Source: Comamonadaceae bacterium UBA2121
GTDB lineage: Bacteria; Pseudomonadota; Gammaproteobacteria; Burkholderiales; Burkholderiaceae_C
Reading direction: 5' to 3'
DNA length: 64,000 nt
Assembly: GCA_002331385.1 (NCBI GenBank)
Contig: DCYB01000014.1
Coordinates: 62,001-126,000 of the forward strand
Positions 36,350 to 45,069 of this stretch are shown one piece after another (within the stretch, counting starts at the first letter, position 1; each line of letters starts with the position of its first letter). A program made the translations under genes and the position numbers. Under the pieces are notes generated by a model that made no database searches, was not told the DNA's origin, and saw only the letters and a list, made by a program, of their open reading frames with translations.

Positions 36350-37372
36350 ATGCACGACACGCCACTTCTCGAAGTTGACCAACTCGGCATCACGCTGCCC
36401 ACGCATCGCGGCCCGGTGCAGGCCGTGCGCGATGTGGGCTTTGCACTGGCGCGCGGTGAAACGCTGGGGCTGATTGGCGAGTCGGGCAGCGGCAAGTCAC
36501 TCACGGCGATGGCGTTGCTGGGCCTGCTGCCGGAAGGCGCGACCACGCAAGGCAGCGTGCGTTTTGACGGCACCAACTTGATCGGCATGCCCGAGAGCGC
36601 GCTATGCAAGATACGCGGCCGCCGCATCGGCATGATTTTCCAGGAGCCCATGACCGCGCTGAACCCGGTGCACACCGTCGGCGCGCAGGTGGCGGAGCCG
36701 TTGCGACTGCATCAGGGCCTGAGCGCACGCCAGGCACGCGAGGCCGCGCTGGCATTGCTGGACCGCGTGGGCATTCCCCAGCCCGCCCAGCGCATCGATG
36801 CCTACCCTCACCAGTTTTCCGGCGGGCAACGCCAGCGCATCACCATTGCCATGGCGCTTGCCTGCTCGCCTGATCTGTTGATTGCCGACGAGCCCACCAC
36901 GGCGCTCGACGTCACCGTGCAGCAGCAGATTCTCGATCTGATTGCCGATCTGGTGGACGAGCACCGCATGTCGCTGATCCTGATCTCGCACGACCTCGGC
37001 GTGATCTCTCAGAACGTCGACCGCATGCTGGTGATGTACGGCGGCACGCTGGTGGAGAGTGGTGCCACGCAGCAGGTGTTCGCGCAGATGGCGCACCCCT
37101 ACACCCGCGGACTGCTGGCCGCACGCCCGCGCATGGCCGATGCCCAGCACCATGCGCGCGTGCGCCTGCAGACCATTCCCGGAACCGTGCCCGATCTGGC
37201 GCACATGCCGTCTGGCTGTCCGTTTGCAGGACGTTGCAGCTTCACCGCAGAAGCCTGCTGGACCACGCGCCCGCCCGTGCGCGAGCTGCAGCCTGGACAC
37301 AGCGTGCGCTGCCTGCGCGATGAAGCGATTTTTGCCATTGGGCCAGCCACCGCGCAGGAGGCCAGCGCATGA
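36350..37372 (+). CDS. dipeptide/oligopeptide ABC transporter ATP-binding protein (OppD-like)
   Basis: A 340-residue ATPase. Walker A GESGSGKSLTAM, signature FSGGQRQRI, Walker B LLIADEPTTALD, and the C-terminal Opp motif SGCPFAGRCSFTAEACW are all intact. The start at 36350 is 12 bases behind an AGGAG; ATG at 36338 directly abuts that site and is less likely. It energises the permease pair together with the next gene. Confidence 0.92.
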   Translation: MHDTPLLEVDQLGITLPTHRGPVQAVRDVGFALARGETLGLIGESGSGKSLTAMALLGLLPEGATTQGSVRFDGTNLIGMPESALCKIRGRRIGMIFQEPMTALNPVHTVGAQVAEPLRLHQGLSARQAREAALALLDRVGIPQPAQRIDAYPHQFSGGQRQRITIAMALACSPDLLIADEPTTALDVTVQQQILDLIADLVDEHRMSLILISHDLGVISQNVDRMLVMYGGTLVESGATQQVFAQMAHPYTRGLLAARPRMADAQHHARVRLQTIPGTVPDLAHMPSGCPFAGRCSFTAEACWTTRPPVRELQPGHSVRCLRDEAIFAIGPATAQEASA

Positions 37373-38241
37373 CCGGCACCCCGGACACCGCGCCGCTGCT
37401 GCTCGACGTCCGCGATGTCACGCGCACGTTCGACCTGCCCCGCTCGCGCCTTTGGGGGCCACGCGATCAGGTGCAGGCCTTGCGCGGCGTGAGCCTGCAA
37501 CTGCACGCAGGGCGCAGCCTTGGCGTCGTAGGCGAATCAGGCTCCGGCAAGTCCACGCTTGCGCGCATCGTGATGGCGCTGGACACGCCCACCTCGGGCA
37601 CCGTGGAAATCCTGGGGCGCAACCCACACACGTTGCCGCCCTCGGCATTGCGTGCCGCGCGCCGCGACTTTCAGATGGTGTTTCAGGATCCCTATGGTTC
37701 ACTCGATCCGCGCCAGACGGTCGAGCGCATCGTCACCGAGCCCATGCAGGCACTGCAGACTGCATCGCGCGCGCAGCAACGCGAGCGCGCCGTTGAAGTG
37801 CTCGCCCAGGTAGGACTGCGCGCCAGCGATGCGGAAAAATATCCCCACGAATTCTCCGGTGGACAGCGACAGCGCATCGCCATCGCGCGTGCGCTGATTA
37901 CGCAGCCACGACTCATCGTGGCAGATGAGCCGGTGAGCGCGCTCGACGTGTCCGTGCAGGCGCAGGTGCTCAATCTCTTGCAGGACCTGCAGCGCGACCA
38001 CGGGCTGTCGTACCTGCTCGTCAGCCACGATCTGGCGGTGGTAAGCCATCTGTGTGACGACGTGGTGGTGATGCACCAGGGCCAGATTGTCGAGCGCGGA
38101 ACGCCTGCGCAACTGTTCACACAGGCCCAGCACCCCTACACGCAATCGCTGGTGGCTGCCGTGCCGCGCATCGCACCCGGTGGGGCGCGGGCGAGGCGCG
38201 CGGCGCGCAAGGCCGCGCTCACACCGGTTTCTGCTGGCTGA
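37369..38241 (+). CDS. dipeptide/oligopeptide ABC transporter ATP-binding protein (OppF-like), short C-terminus
   Basis: A 290-residue ATPase with Walker A GESGSGKSTLARI, signature FSGGQRQRIAIA and Walker B LIVADEPVSALD. The C-terminal cysteine-rich Opp tail that usually follows the PYTQSL motif is missing; the protein ends with a basic RARRAARKAA segment instead. It overlaps the OppD-like gene by four bases. The catalytic core is complete, so it should be functional. Confidence 0.9.
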   Translation: MTGTPDTAPLLLDVRDVTRTFDLPRSRLWGPRDQVQALRGVSLQLHAGRSLGVVGESGSGKSTLARIVMALDTPTSGTVEILGRNPHTLPPSALRAARRDFQMVFQDPYGSLDPRQTVERIVTEPMQALQTASRAQQRERAVEVLAQVGLRASDAEKYPHEFSGGQRQRIAIARALITQPRLIVADEPVSALDVSVQAQVLNLLQDLQRDHGLSYLLVSHDLAVVSHLCDDVVVMHQGQIVERGTPAQLFTQAQHPYTQSLVAAVPRIAPGGARARRAARKAALTPVSAG

Positions 38242-38362
38242 AACCAGTCCGTTTTGCGCCTTTGCGCACAATAAGCCCACACTCTGTAGTAAAACAGGCG
38301 CTGAACTCGACAGGTCGCGCCCACGCAAAGGCCTGCCCACCTATTTTCGGAGAACCACAATC

Positions 38363-39853
38363 ATGCTGAACCGCCGACGCGTTCTGGCTTCCGGTGCGCT
38401 GGCTGCCCTGCCACTCGCCACGCCGCTGCCCACTCTTGCGCAAGCCAAAAAAGACAATATGACGCTGGCGTTGACGCTGGAGCCGCCAGGACTGGACCCC
38501 ACGGCTGGCGCAGCCTCGTCGATCGCGGAGATCACGCTCTATAACATCTACGAGACGCTCACCAAGATCAACCCCGACGGCAGCGTGTCTCCCCTGCTGG
38601 CCGAAAGCTGGGAAGTCTCGCCCGACCTGCGCACCTACACCTTCAAGCTGCGCAGCGGCGTGAAGTTCCAGAACGGTGAGCCATTCAACGCGCAGGCCGT
38701 CAAATACGCCTTTGACCGCGCCGGTGGCGACAAGAGCACGAACAAGGACAAGCGCACCTTCGCGGGCCTGGCGAGCAAGGTCATCGATGAGCACACCATC
38801 GTTCTCATCAACAGCGAGATCGATCCCGACCTGCTGTTCCTGCTCGGGCAGGCCACCGCCATCATCGTCGAGCCCAAGAGCGTGGCGACCAACGTGACCA
38901 AGCCCGTCGGCACCGGCCCCTACAAACTCGAAGCCTGGGCGCGCGGCTCGTCGATCACGCTGAGTGCCTGGAACGGCTTTCGCCAGCCCGCGAAAATCAA
39001 GGTTCGGCGCGCCGTGTTCCGCTTCATTGCCGACCCCGCCGCGCAGGTGGCGGCGCTGTTGGCCGGCGACGTCGACGTGTTCGCCCGCATCACGCCGCGC
39101 AGCGTGGCGCAGTTCAAGGCGAACCCGCGCTTCCAGGTGGTCATCAGCGGCTCGCGCGCCAAAACCATTCTGGCGATGAACAACACGCGCAAGCCCCTGG
39201 ACGACGTGCGCGTGCGCCGCGCGATCGCTGCCGCCATCGACCGCAAGGCGGTTATCCGCGGCGCAGCCGACGGCCTGGGCGTGCCCATTGGCAGCTACTA
39301 CGTGCCCGGCGCATTCGGCTATGTCGACACCACAGGCATCAACCCCTACGACGTGGAGAAGGCCAAACAATTGCTGGCCGAAGCAGGAGTGAAAACGCCG
39401 CTGGAACTCACCATGACGCTGCCGCCCACGCCCTATGCGCGCCAGGGCGGCGAGATCATCACCTCCGAGCTGGCCAAAATCGGCATCAAGGTGAAAACGC
39501 AGAACGTGGAATGGGCGCAGTGGCTGAGCGGCACCTACGGCAACAAGAACTATGACCTGTCCATCATCTCGCACGTCGAGCCGTTCGATCTGAACAACTA
39601 CACCAAGCCTGACTACTACTGGGGCTACCGGTCCGAGAAGTTCAACGCCCTCTATGAGCGCATCAAGACCGCCGAGCGCCCCGCCGATCGCGCCCGACTG
39701 TTGGGCGATGCGCAACGCATGCTGGCAAACGAGGTACCGGGCGTCTACCTCTATCAGCCACAATGGGTGACCGTGGCGAACAAGAACGTGCGCGGACTCT
39801 GGAAGGACATGCCCGTTTTTGTGAACGATCTGAGCACGCTCTACTGGACGTGA
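38363..39853 (+). CDS. peptide-type ABC transporter substrate-binding protein (SBP_bac_5)
   Basis: A 496-residue extracytoplasmic receptor. The signal NRRRVLASGALAALPLATP contains twin arginines and may use the Tat or Sec route, with cleavage near TLAQA. Mature motifs such as SPLLAESWEVSPDLRTYTFKLR and KNYDLSIISH mark the family. GGAGA precedes the ATG at 38363. It lies 121 bases behind the two ATPase genes; the ligand could be a peptide, amide or glycoside, and the adjacent amidase hints at an amide. Confidence 0.92.
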   Translation: MLNRRRVLASGALAALPLATPLPTLAQAKKDNMTLALTLEPPGLDPTAGAASSIAEITLYNIYETLTKINPDGSVSPLLAESWEVSPDLRTYTFKLRSGVKFQNGEPFNAQAVKYAFDRAGGDKSTNKDKRTFAGLASKVIDEHTIVLINSEIDPDLLFLLGQATAIIVEPKSVATNVTKPVGTGPYKLEAWARGSSITLSAWNGFRQPAKIKVRRAVFRFIADPAAQVAALLAGDVDVFARITPRSVAQFKANPRFQVVISGSRAKTILAMNNTRKPLDDVRVRRAIAAAIDRKAVIRGAADGLGVPIGSYYVPGAFGYVDTTGINPYDVEKAKQLLAEAGVKTPLELTMTLPPTPYARQGGEIITSELAKIGIKVKTQNVEWAQWLSGTYGNKNYDLSIISHVEPFDLNNYTKPDYYWGYRSEKFNALYERIKTAERPADRARLLGDAQRMLANEVPGVYLYQPQWVTVANKNVRGLWKDMPVFVNDLSTLYWT

Positions 39854-39901
39854 CCTGACCGGACCGCCACGCGATGACCTGAAGCCCTGGACCTTGCCTC
39901 A

Positions 39902-41305
39902 ATGACAACGACTGCTCTTCATGATCTCGGCGCCTGTGAACTCCTGGCCGCCTACCGTTCGCGCAAACTCTCCCCGGTGGAGGTCACACAGGCGGTCCTG
40001 GACCGCGTGCAGCAATGGGAGCCCGCGCTGCACGCCACCTATCTGCTGCGCCCCGAATCGGCCCTCGCGCAAGCGCGGGCAAGCGAGGCGCGCTGGCAAC
40101 GCAGTGCGCCGCTCGGTCCGCTGGACGGCATCCCCGCCACCATCAAGGACAACATCGCCACGCAGGGCGACCCCACGCCACTGGGCACGGCCGCAGTCGA
40201 GCTCTACCCTGCTGCGCAGGACGCACCACCCGCTGCGCGCCTGCGTGAATCTGGTGCGGTGGTGTTCGCCAAAACGACCATGCCCGATTACGGCATGCTG
40301 TCATCGGGACTCTCCAGCTTTCACGCACTCACACGCAATCCGTGGGACTTGCGCAAGGGCCCGGGCGGCTCCAGCGCCGGAGCCGGTGCGGCGGCGGCCG
40401 CAGGTTACGGACCCCTTCACATCGGCACCGACATTGGCGGCTCGATCCGTTTGCCCGCCAGTTGGTGCGGCATCTTCGGGTTCAAGCCCAGCCTTGGCCG
40501 CGTGCCGATCGATCCACCTTACACCGGTCGCGCTGCGGGCCCCATGACACGCACCGTGGCCGACGCCGCATTGATGATGCAAGTGCTATCGCAGCCCGAT
40601 GTGCGCGACAGCATGAACCTGCCGCCCCAGCATTTGCCTTGGCATGAATGCGCGCTTGCGACGCCCGAGTTCTTCAAGGGCAAGCGCATCGGCCTGCTGC
40701 TCGACGCTGGCTGCGGCCTGCCGCTGCACGACGACGTGCGCCAAGTGGTCGCTAGCGCCGCCAAATCACTGGAAGCAGCGGGCGCCCACATCGTTGCGAT
40801 GAAGCCATTCCTCAGCGCCGAAATGCTCGAAGGAATGGACCATTTCTGGCGCATGCGCTCACTCACCGACATTCGCACGCTCAGCGCAGAACGACGCGAC
40901 AAAGTACTGCCCTACATCCGCCAGTGGGCGGAAAGCGCAGCGGAGTTTTCCGGCGCGCATATCTTTGACGCGAGCCAGAAGTTCCATGCCACACGCGTGG
41001 CCACCGTGAAAAGCTGCAGTGCGTTCGACTACGTCATCTCGCCCGTTGCGCCGCATGTCGCATTCGCGGCGGAGCTGCCCTCGCCCACCAACGACCCGCT
41101 GCGCCCGCTCGAACACATTGCCTACACCGTGCCGTTCAACATGTCCGAGCAGCCCGCCGCGTCCATCAACTGCGGCTACACCGGCGCGGGCTTGCCTGTC
41201 GGATTGCAGATCGCGGGCGCCCGCTTTGACGACGTGGGCGTGCTCATGGCCGCACGCGCGTTCGAGCAGATACGCAGTGCACAGCATCCGTGGCCGCAGC
41301 CCTGA
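39902..41305 (+). CDS. amidase signature-family amidase
   Basis: A 467-residue hydrolase with the Ser-cisSer-Lys centre: K82 in IPATIKDN, the serine pair in GPGGSSAG (157/158) and nucleophile S181 in GTDIGGSIRLPAS. It belongs to the group of AtzF-like or GatA-like amidases that act on small amides; a role in tRNA amidation is unlikely because no gatB or gatC is near. It follows the binding protein gene by 48 bases, so it probably hydrolyses the imported compound. The substrate is unknown. Confidence 0.9.
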   Translation: MTTTALHDLGACELLAAYRSRKLSPVEVTQAVLDRVQQWEPALHATYLLRPESALAQARASEARWQRSAPLGPLDGIPATIKDNIATQGDPTPLGTAAVELYPAAQDAPPAARLRESGAVVFAKTTMPDYGMLSSGLSSFHALTRNPWDLRKGPGGSSAGAGAAAAAGYGPLHIGTDIGGSIRLPASWCGIFGFKPSLGRVPIDPPYTGRAAGPMTRTVADAALMMQVLSQPDVRDSMNLPPQHLPWHECALATPEFFKGKRIGLLLDAGCGLPLHDDVRQVVASAAKSLEAAGAHIVAMKPFLSAEMLEGMDHFWRMRSLTDIRTLSAERRDKVLPYIRQWAESAAEFSGAHIFDASQKFHATRVATVKSCSAFDYVISPVAPHVAFAAELPSPTNDPLRPLEHIAYTVPFNMSEQPAASINCGYTGAGLPVGLQIAGARFDDVGVLMAARAFEQIRSAQHPWPQP

Positions 41306-41335
41306 CCGGACCCGGACACCGGCACGCAAGCGCCT

Positions 41336-41998
41336 TCAGCGCTGCGCGCTCGCCAGCTTCAGCGCCAGCCCGACAAACGCCACCGCCGTGATGCGGTTGA
41401 GCCAGCGCTGACCATTGGCCGACTTGAACAACAGACGCCCAAACAGGCCCGAGAACACGGCAATGGAACCAAAGACCAGGAACGTGGCGATGATGAACAC
41501 CCCACCCAACACGAAAATCTGCGTTGCCACGCTGCCGCGCTCGGGGTTGGCAAACTGCGGCAGAAAGGCCAGGAAGAAAATCAGCACCTTGGGGTTGGTG
41601 AGATTCATCACCACGCCGCGCACCACCATGCGCAGCCACTCCCCTTGCGCGCGGCGCGCGCTGCCTGCCACTGAAGCGCCCGCGGCACCCCTCTCCCGAT
41701 CCTGCTCGATCACCGGCGCATTCCACGCCCCCCAGGCCAGATACAGCAGATAAGCCGCGCCGCACCACTTGAGCGCAGTGAACGCCAACTGCGATGCAGC
41801 AAACACCGCCGCCAACCCCAGCGCCACTGCCGTGGTATGCACCACGATGCCGCAGCACAGGCCCAGTACCACGCCCAGTCCCAAACGCCAGCCGCGCTGC
41901 GCCGACTGCATGAGCACAAAGAGATTGTCCGGCCCCGGGCTCAACCCGAGCAGTATGGACACGCCGAAGAAGGCGGCAAGGGTTTCAAATGACGGCAT
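41336..41998 (-). CDS. LysE/RhtB-family amino acid exporter
   Basis: A 220-residue inner-membrane protein with six predicted membrane helices. GLSPGPDNLFVLMQSAQRGWR after the first helix and VMNLTNPKVLIFFLAFLPQF are typical RhtB-family segments. The start at 41998 (MPSFETLAAF) fits the family length; longer in-frame versions lack hydrophobic character. It ends 31 bases from the amidase gene, which is convergent. Confidence 0.9.
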   Translation of the reverse strand: MPSFETLAAFFGVSILLGLSPGPDNLFVLMQSAQRGWRLGLGVVLGLCCGIVVHTTAVALGLAAVFAASQLAFTALKWCGAAYLLYLAWGAWNAPVIEQDRERGAAGASVAGSARRAQGEWLRMVVRGVVMNLTNPKVLIFFLAFLPQFANPERGSVATQIFVLGGVFIIATFLVFGSIAVFSGLFGRLLFKSANGQRWLNRITAVAFVGLALKLASAQR

Positions 41999-42150
41999 GT
42001 TCAACGCACAAAAAATGCAATCCCATATTTTGCATTGGGTGCGTTGTGCCGTGCTCGTGGAAAAGGGGACAATAGGTCTACAGGGCCGCACCCGCTCGCC
42101 AACGCGCAGGTGCGCTGCCACCCACTTCTTCTCTAGAGTCTGCCAGTCAC

Positions 42151-42753
42151 ATGGATCCCATTCTTCTGGTGCTCCTCGGAGCAACAGCCGCCTACATCAT
42201 CAACGGAAAGCAGCAACGACAACGCATTGCGCTGCTCAGCGAACAACTGAGACCCTTCCAGATCGAAAAGAGCATCGAGACCATCACGCAAGGTTATCTG
42301 CGTGCCATGGGTGAAACAGAGGAAGAGCGCCGGCGCCAGATTCTCGAACTCATGCAGGATAACGAGCAGCAACTGGTCAACCAGTTCAGCCGCTTTACCG
42401 CCGCTTTCCAGAAAGTCAGTGAAGAGGACGCGCGCGTCAGCCGCCTGCCCATTGGCATTCCGTTCGCCAACCAGTTGCTGGCCTCCCAGACCTTCGACAT
42501 GCGCAAGGCCTTGCAAATCCACTCACAGGGTTTTGAAAATGTTATCCGCAACGACGCCCAGCGCAGCCCGCGCGACCGCGCCTACATGATGACGGCGGAG
42601 ATCTTGCTCATGCAGCACACCTGTCACTGGTTCTGCAAATCCAAATCGGTGGCATCTGCGCGCATGCTGGCACGCAACCAGACGCCGCATGAGCAACTGG
42701 TAGCGTCCGTGTCGCCCGAAACCCGATCTGCCTATCTCGCCATGATCGGCTGA
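42151..42753 (+). CDS. conserved-looking protein of unknown function with N-terminal membrane segment
   Basis: A 200-residue protein with a hydrophobic stretch at residues 4-17, then mostly charged helices; ETEEERRRQILELMQDNEQQL may be a coiled coil. The C-terminal part has three cysteine/histidine residues near HTCHWFCKSKS. No known motif is recognised. Codon use and length argue for a real gene. The next plus-strand gene starts 184 bases on, past an inverted repeat; shared function is a guess. Confidence 0.65.
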   Translation: MDPILLVLLGATAAYIINGKQQRQRIALLSEQLRPFQIEKSIETITQGYLRAMGETEEERRRQILELMQDNEQQLVNQFSRFTAAFQKVSEEDARVSRLPIGIPFANQLLASQTFDMRKALQIHSQGFENVIRNDAQRSPRDRAYMMTAEILLMQHTCHWFCKSKSVASARMLARNQTPHEQLVASVSPETRSAYLAMIG

Positions 42754-42771
42754 GGTTGCCCTTCGCACTGA

Positions 42772-42815
42772 CTGCGCAGCCCCCTTCCCGACACTAACGG
42801 CAACGGGCTGCGCAG
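42772..42815. repeat. inverted repeat downstream of the 200-residue protein
   Basis: The 11-bp arms CTGCGCAGCCC (42772-42782) and GGGCTGCGCAG (42805-42815) are separated by 22 bases. It may fold into an mRNA-end hairpin for the gene that ends at 42753, but it has no T-run. Confidence 0.6.
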
Positions 42816-42937
42816 GCGATGTAGGACGAGGCAGCAAAAGCACCCCAATTGGTTGATCGCTCTACCGGGCTTGGCCCAGAATGACGCCAAGCGACGCACC
42901 TGTGGGCGTTGCAGACTCATCGGGTATCTCACAACTT

Positions 42938-43636
42938 ATGAATCCTAACTCTCACGCGGACATTGCCGTGTGGCTGGCTGCGGGAGTGCAGCATGCCGTG
43001 CTGCTGCGAACCATGCCGGCGCTGCGCCATGAATTGGCGGGCTCGGTATCCGTTCAGCGCATGGCGCTCGCCATTCTTAAACGCAAGATGCAATCGAGCG
43101 GGGACACCATGGAAACGCACGATGTGCAGTCCCGTGTGCAATCGCTGGAAAGCAGCGTGGGCGAATTGAGCGCCAATCTTCGCCGCCTGCGTTACTGGGA
43201 CAAGCAGCCACGGGAAACCCTGGCGCCGCAGACACTCATGCAGGAGGTCTGGAGCATGGTGCACCCGTTTCTGGCACTGCGCAACATCGCCATGGATGAA
43301 CTGCCCGCATCGCCCGATGTCTGGCCGCAGGAGCATGTCACGCCGCAACCATTGATGTATCTTGCACTGGCCACGATCTACCATCTGGCGGAAGCGGGCG
43401 AGAGCACGCCAGCGCGCTTGAGTGCCCGCCCCATGTTGACCGATGCGGGTGACGTGATCCGCTTGGAATCCACCGGCGTCGCCATCACCTACGACGACGG
43501 GCGCGCGGAGGAAGCGGCCATGACCATGTCCACGCCGCCGATCACGCTACAGGCGCTGGACTGTCTGGCTTCACAAATGCGTGTGTCGATCCAGGTCGTC
43601 AACGCGCACTGCATTGATCTTCCCCTTTTTCACTGA
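42938..43636 (+). CDS. degenerate histidine-kinase-like protein of unknown function
   Basis: A 232-residue soluble protein. RHELAGSVSVQRMALAIL around H31 has the form of a kinase H-box; RVQSLESSVGELSANLRRLRYWD follows as the second helix of a dimerisation hairpin. LMQEVWSMVHPFLALRNIAMDELP then looks like the entry strand of a kinase ATPase domain, but the asparagine box and glycine-rich boxes cannot be found. It could be a phosphotransfer protein of the ChpT kind or an unrelated helix bundle. Start 42938 is chosen; 42881 would be longer and has a less certain start. No response regulator lies nearby. Confidence 0.55.
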   Translation: MNPNSHADIAVWLAAGVQHAVLLRTMPALRHELAGSVSVQRMALAILKRKMQSSGDTMETHDVQSRVQSLESSVGELSANLRRLRYWDKQPRETLAPQTLMQEVWSMVHPFLALRNIAMDELPASPDVWPQEHVTPQPLMYLALATIYHLAEAGESTPARLSARPMLTDAGDVIRLESTGVAITYDDGRAEEAAMTMSTPPITLQALDCLASQMRVSIQVVNAHCIDLPLFH

Positions 43637-43637
43637 G

Positions 43638-43668
43638 TCACTGACTCACCGACCCATGGAGTCAGTGA
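43638..43668. terminator. hairpin between convergent genes
   Basis: A 10-bp stem TCACTGACTC (43638-43647) pairs with GAGTCAGTGA (43659-43668) across an 11-base loop. It sits between the kinase-like gene and the EamA transporter gene. No T-run, so termination is not certain. Confidence 0.55.
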
Positions 43669-43696
43669 ACCGCTCACCCGTTCGGGCCAGCCACCT

Positions 43697-44578
43697 TTAG
43701 CCCAGCCCCAGCGCGGTCACGCCCAGCGCGATCAGGACCGCCCCCGCAATGCGCGCGGTGCGGTCGCCTTCTTTCAACAGGTGCCCGCCAATCAAGGCCG
43801 CAAACAGCATGGAGACTTCGCGCGCTGGCGCAACGTGGGACATGGGCGCGTTCTGCATGGCATACAGCACCAGCACGTAGGCAATGGGGCTTACGACTGC
43901 CACCAGCAGCGCGTATTTCCACTGTGCTTTCCAAAGCACACCCAGCTCTTCGCGCTTGCGCAGCGCCACCGGCGAAAGCAGCACGATGCGCACCAGATTG
44001 CCCATGTAGTCCACCAGAATGGGCGACAGCAGCATGATCTTCACCGCATAGCCATCCACCACGGTGTACCCCGCAATGAATACGCCTGTCAGCACGCCGT
44101 AGATCATGCCCTTGTGCAACTGGGTGCGTGCGGCCGGATCCTTGGCGGCGCGCAGCAAACCCGGTCCACCGGCAATCAGGAACACGCCGCCCACTACGCC
44201 TGCAATACCGAACGCGCCCAGCGCCGACAGCGATTCACCCAGAAACGCGATCGCCACCATCGACGACAGCAACGGCCCCGTACCACGCGCCAGCGGATAC
44301 ACCACGGTCAGGTCCGCCTTGCGGTATCCGCGCAGCAGCACCACGTAGTACAGCACGTGCAGCAAGCCGCTGAGCGAAACGATGCCCCACTCCGCCGCAC
44401 CCCATTGCGGCACCACGTCGCGACCGAGCCACCAACCCAGTGGTGCCCAGACGATCATGTTGAGGATGGAGGTGAAAAACGCGAAACGCGCATCGCCGCC
44501 TGCACGCTTGGCGGCGATGTTCCAGCCTGCGTGGATCAGGCCCGCGAGAATGATGAGTCCGAATGCCGTGATCGACAT
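43697..44578 (-). CDS. EamA/DMT-family transporter
   Basis: A 293-residue inner-membrane protein with about ten hydrophobic segments in two EamA repeats. RGYRKADLTVVYPLARGTGPLL ends the first repeat and SHVAPAREVSMLFAALIGG the second. Members export metabolites or amino acids; the substrate cannot be told. The ATG at 44578 was chosen; the extra three residues upstream would need a TTG. It lies 64 bases behind the BLUF gene on the same strand and may share its transcript. Confidence 0.9.
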   Translation of the reverse strand: MSITAFGLIILAGLIHAGWNIAAKRAGGDARFAFFTSILNMIVWAPLGWWLGRDVVPQWGAAEWGIVSLSGLLHVLYYVVLLRGYRKADLTVVYPLARGTGPLLSSMVAIAFLGESLSALGAFGIAGVVGGVFLIAGGPGLLRAAKDPAARTQLHKGMIYGVLTGVFIAGYTVVDGYAVKIMLLSPILVDYMGNLVRIVLLSPVALRKREELGVLWKAQWKYALLVAVVSPIAYVLVLYAMQNAPMSHVAPAREVSMLFAALIGGHLLKEGDRTARIAGAVLIALGVTALGLG

Positions 44579-44642
44579 GCCAGCCAACTGCCCGTGTTAT
44601 TGTGGTTTCTGGAACGTGCGCTGGCCCTGGGGGCCAACGGAA

Positions 44643-45065
44643 TCAGGCGCGGCCAATGACCGAAGCCGTGGCCATCAATTCCTCTAGCAGCGCAAACGAT
44701 ACCTTGCCGGAGGTCGAATACGGATCGAACTCGGGGCGCTCGGAATACTTCAGCACGATGGAGTGGTTCAGCTTGGCCAGATTCACGTGCCCCATGGTCC
44801 AGCCACCAAAGCGGCGCTCCGAGATTTCCTCGAACGCGAGCAACTCCACATCCTTATGGCGCGTGTCGGCCTGGATGCTGCCAAACAATTCGCTCACCGT
44901 GGAGCGCCCGCCTTCGATCGCCTGCAGGAAAATACCGCCGCCATAGCACAGTACGCCTGTGATACCGCTCGCGGGATTGTGCGAGCGCGACTGCGTAAGA
45001 ATGGCCTCGATGGCCGCAGGCGAGGTATCCACCGCACGGCTCACATACAGCAAACGCACCAGCAT
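44643..45065 (-). CDS. short BLUF-domain blue-light sensor
   Basis: A 140-residue flavin-binding photoreceptor of the stand-alone BLUF type. The FAD-contacting and photocycle residues Y7, N30, Q48 (in FLQAIEG), W89 and M91 (in GGWTMG) are present. About 45 residues of C-terminal helical cap follow, and there is no EAL or cyclase output, so signalling must be through a partner. AAGGAA precedes the ATG at 45065. It starts four bases after the folE stop, so the two form an operon. Confidence 0.93.
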   Translation of the reverse strand: MLVRLLYVSRAVDTSPAAIEAILTQSRSHNPASGITGVLCYGGGIFLQAIEGGRSTVSELFGSIQADTRHKDVELLAFEEISERRFGGWTMGHVNLAKLNHSIVLKYSERPEFDPYSTSGKVSFALLEELMATASVIGRA

Positions 45066-45069
45066 GGTT

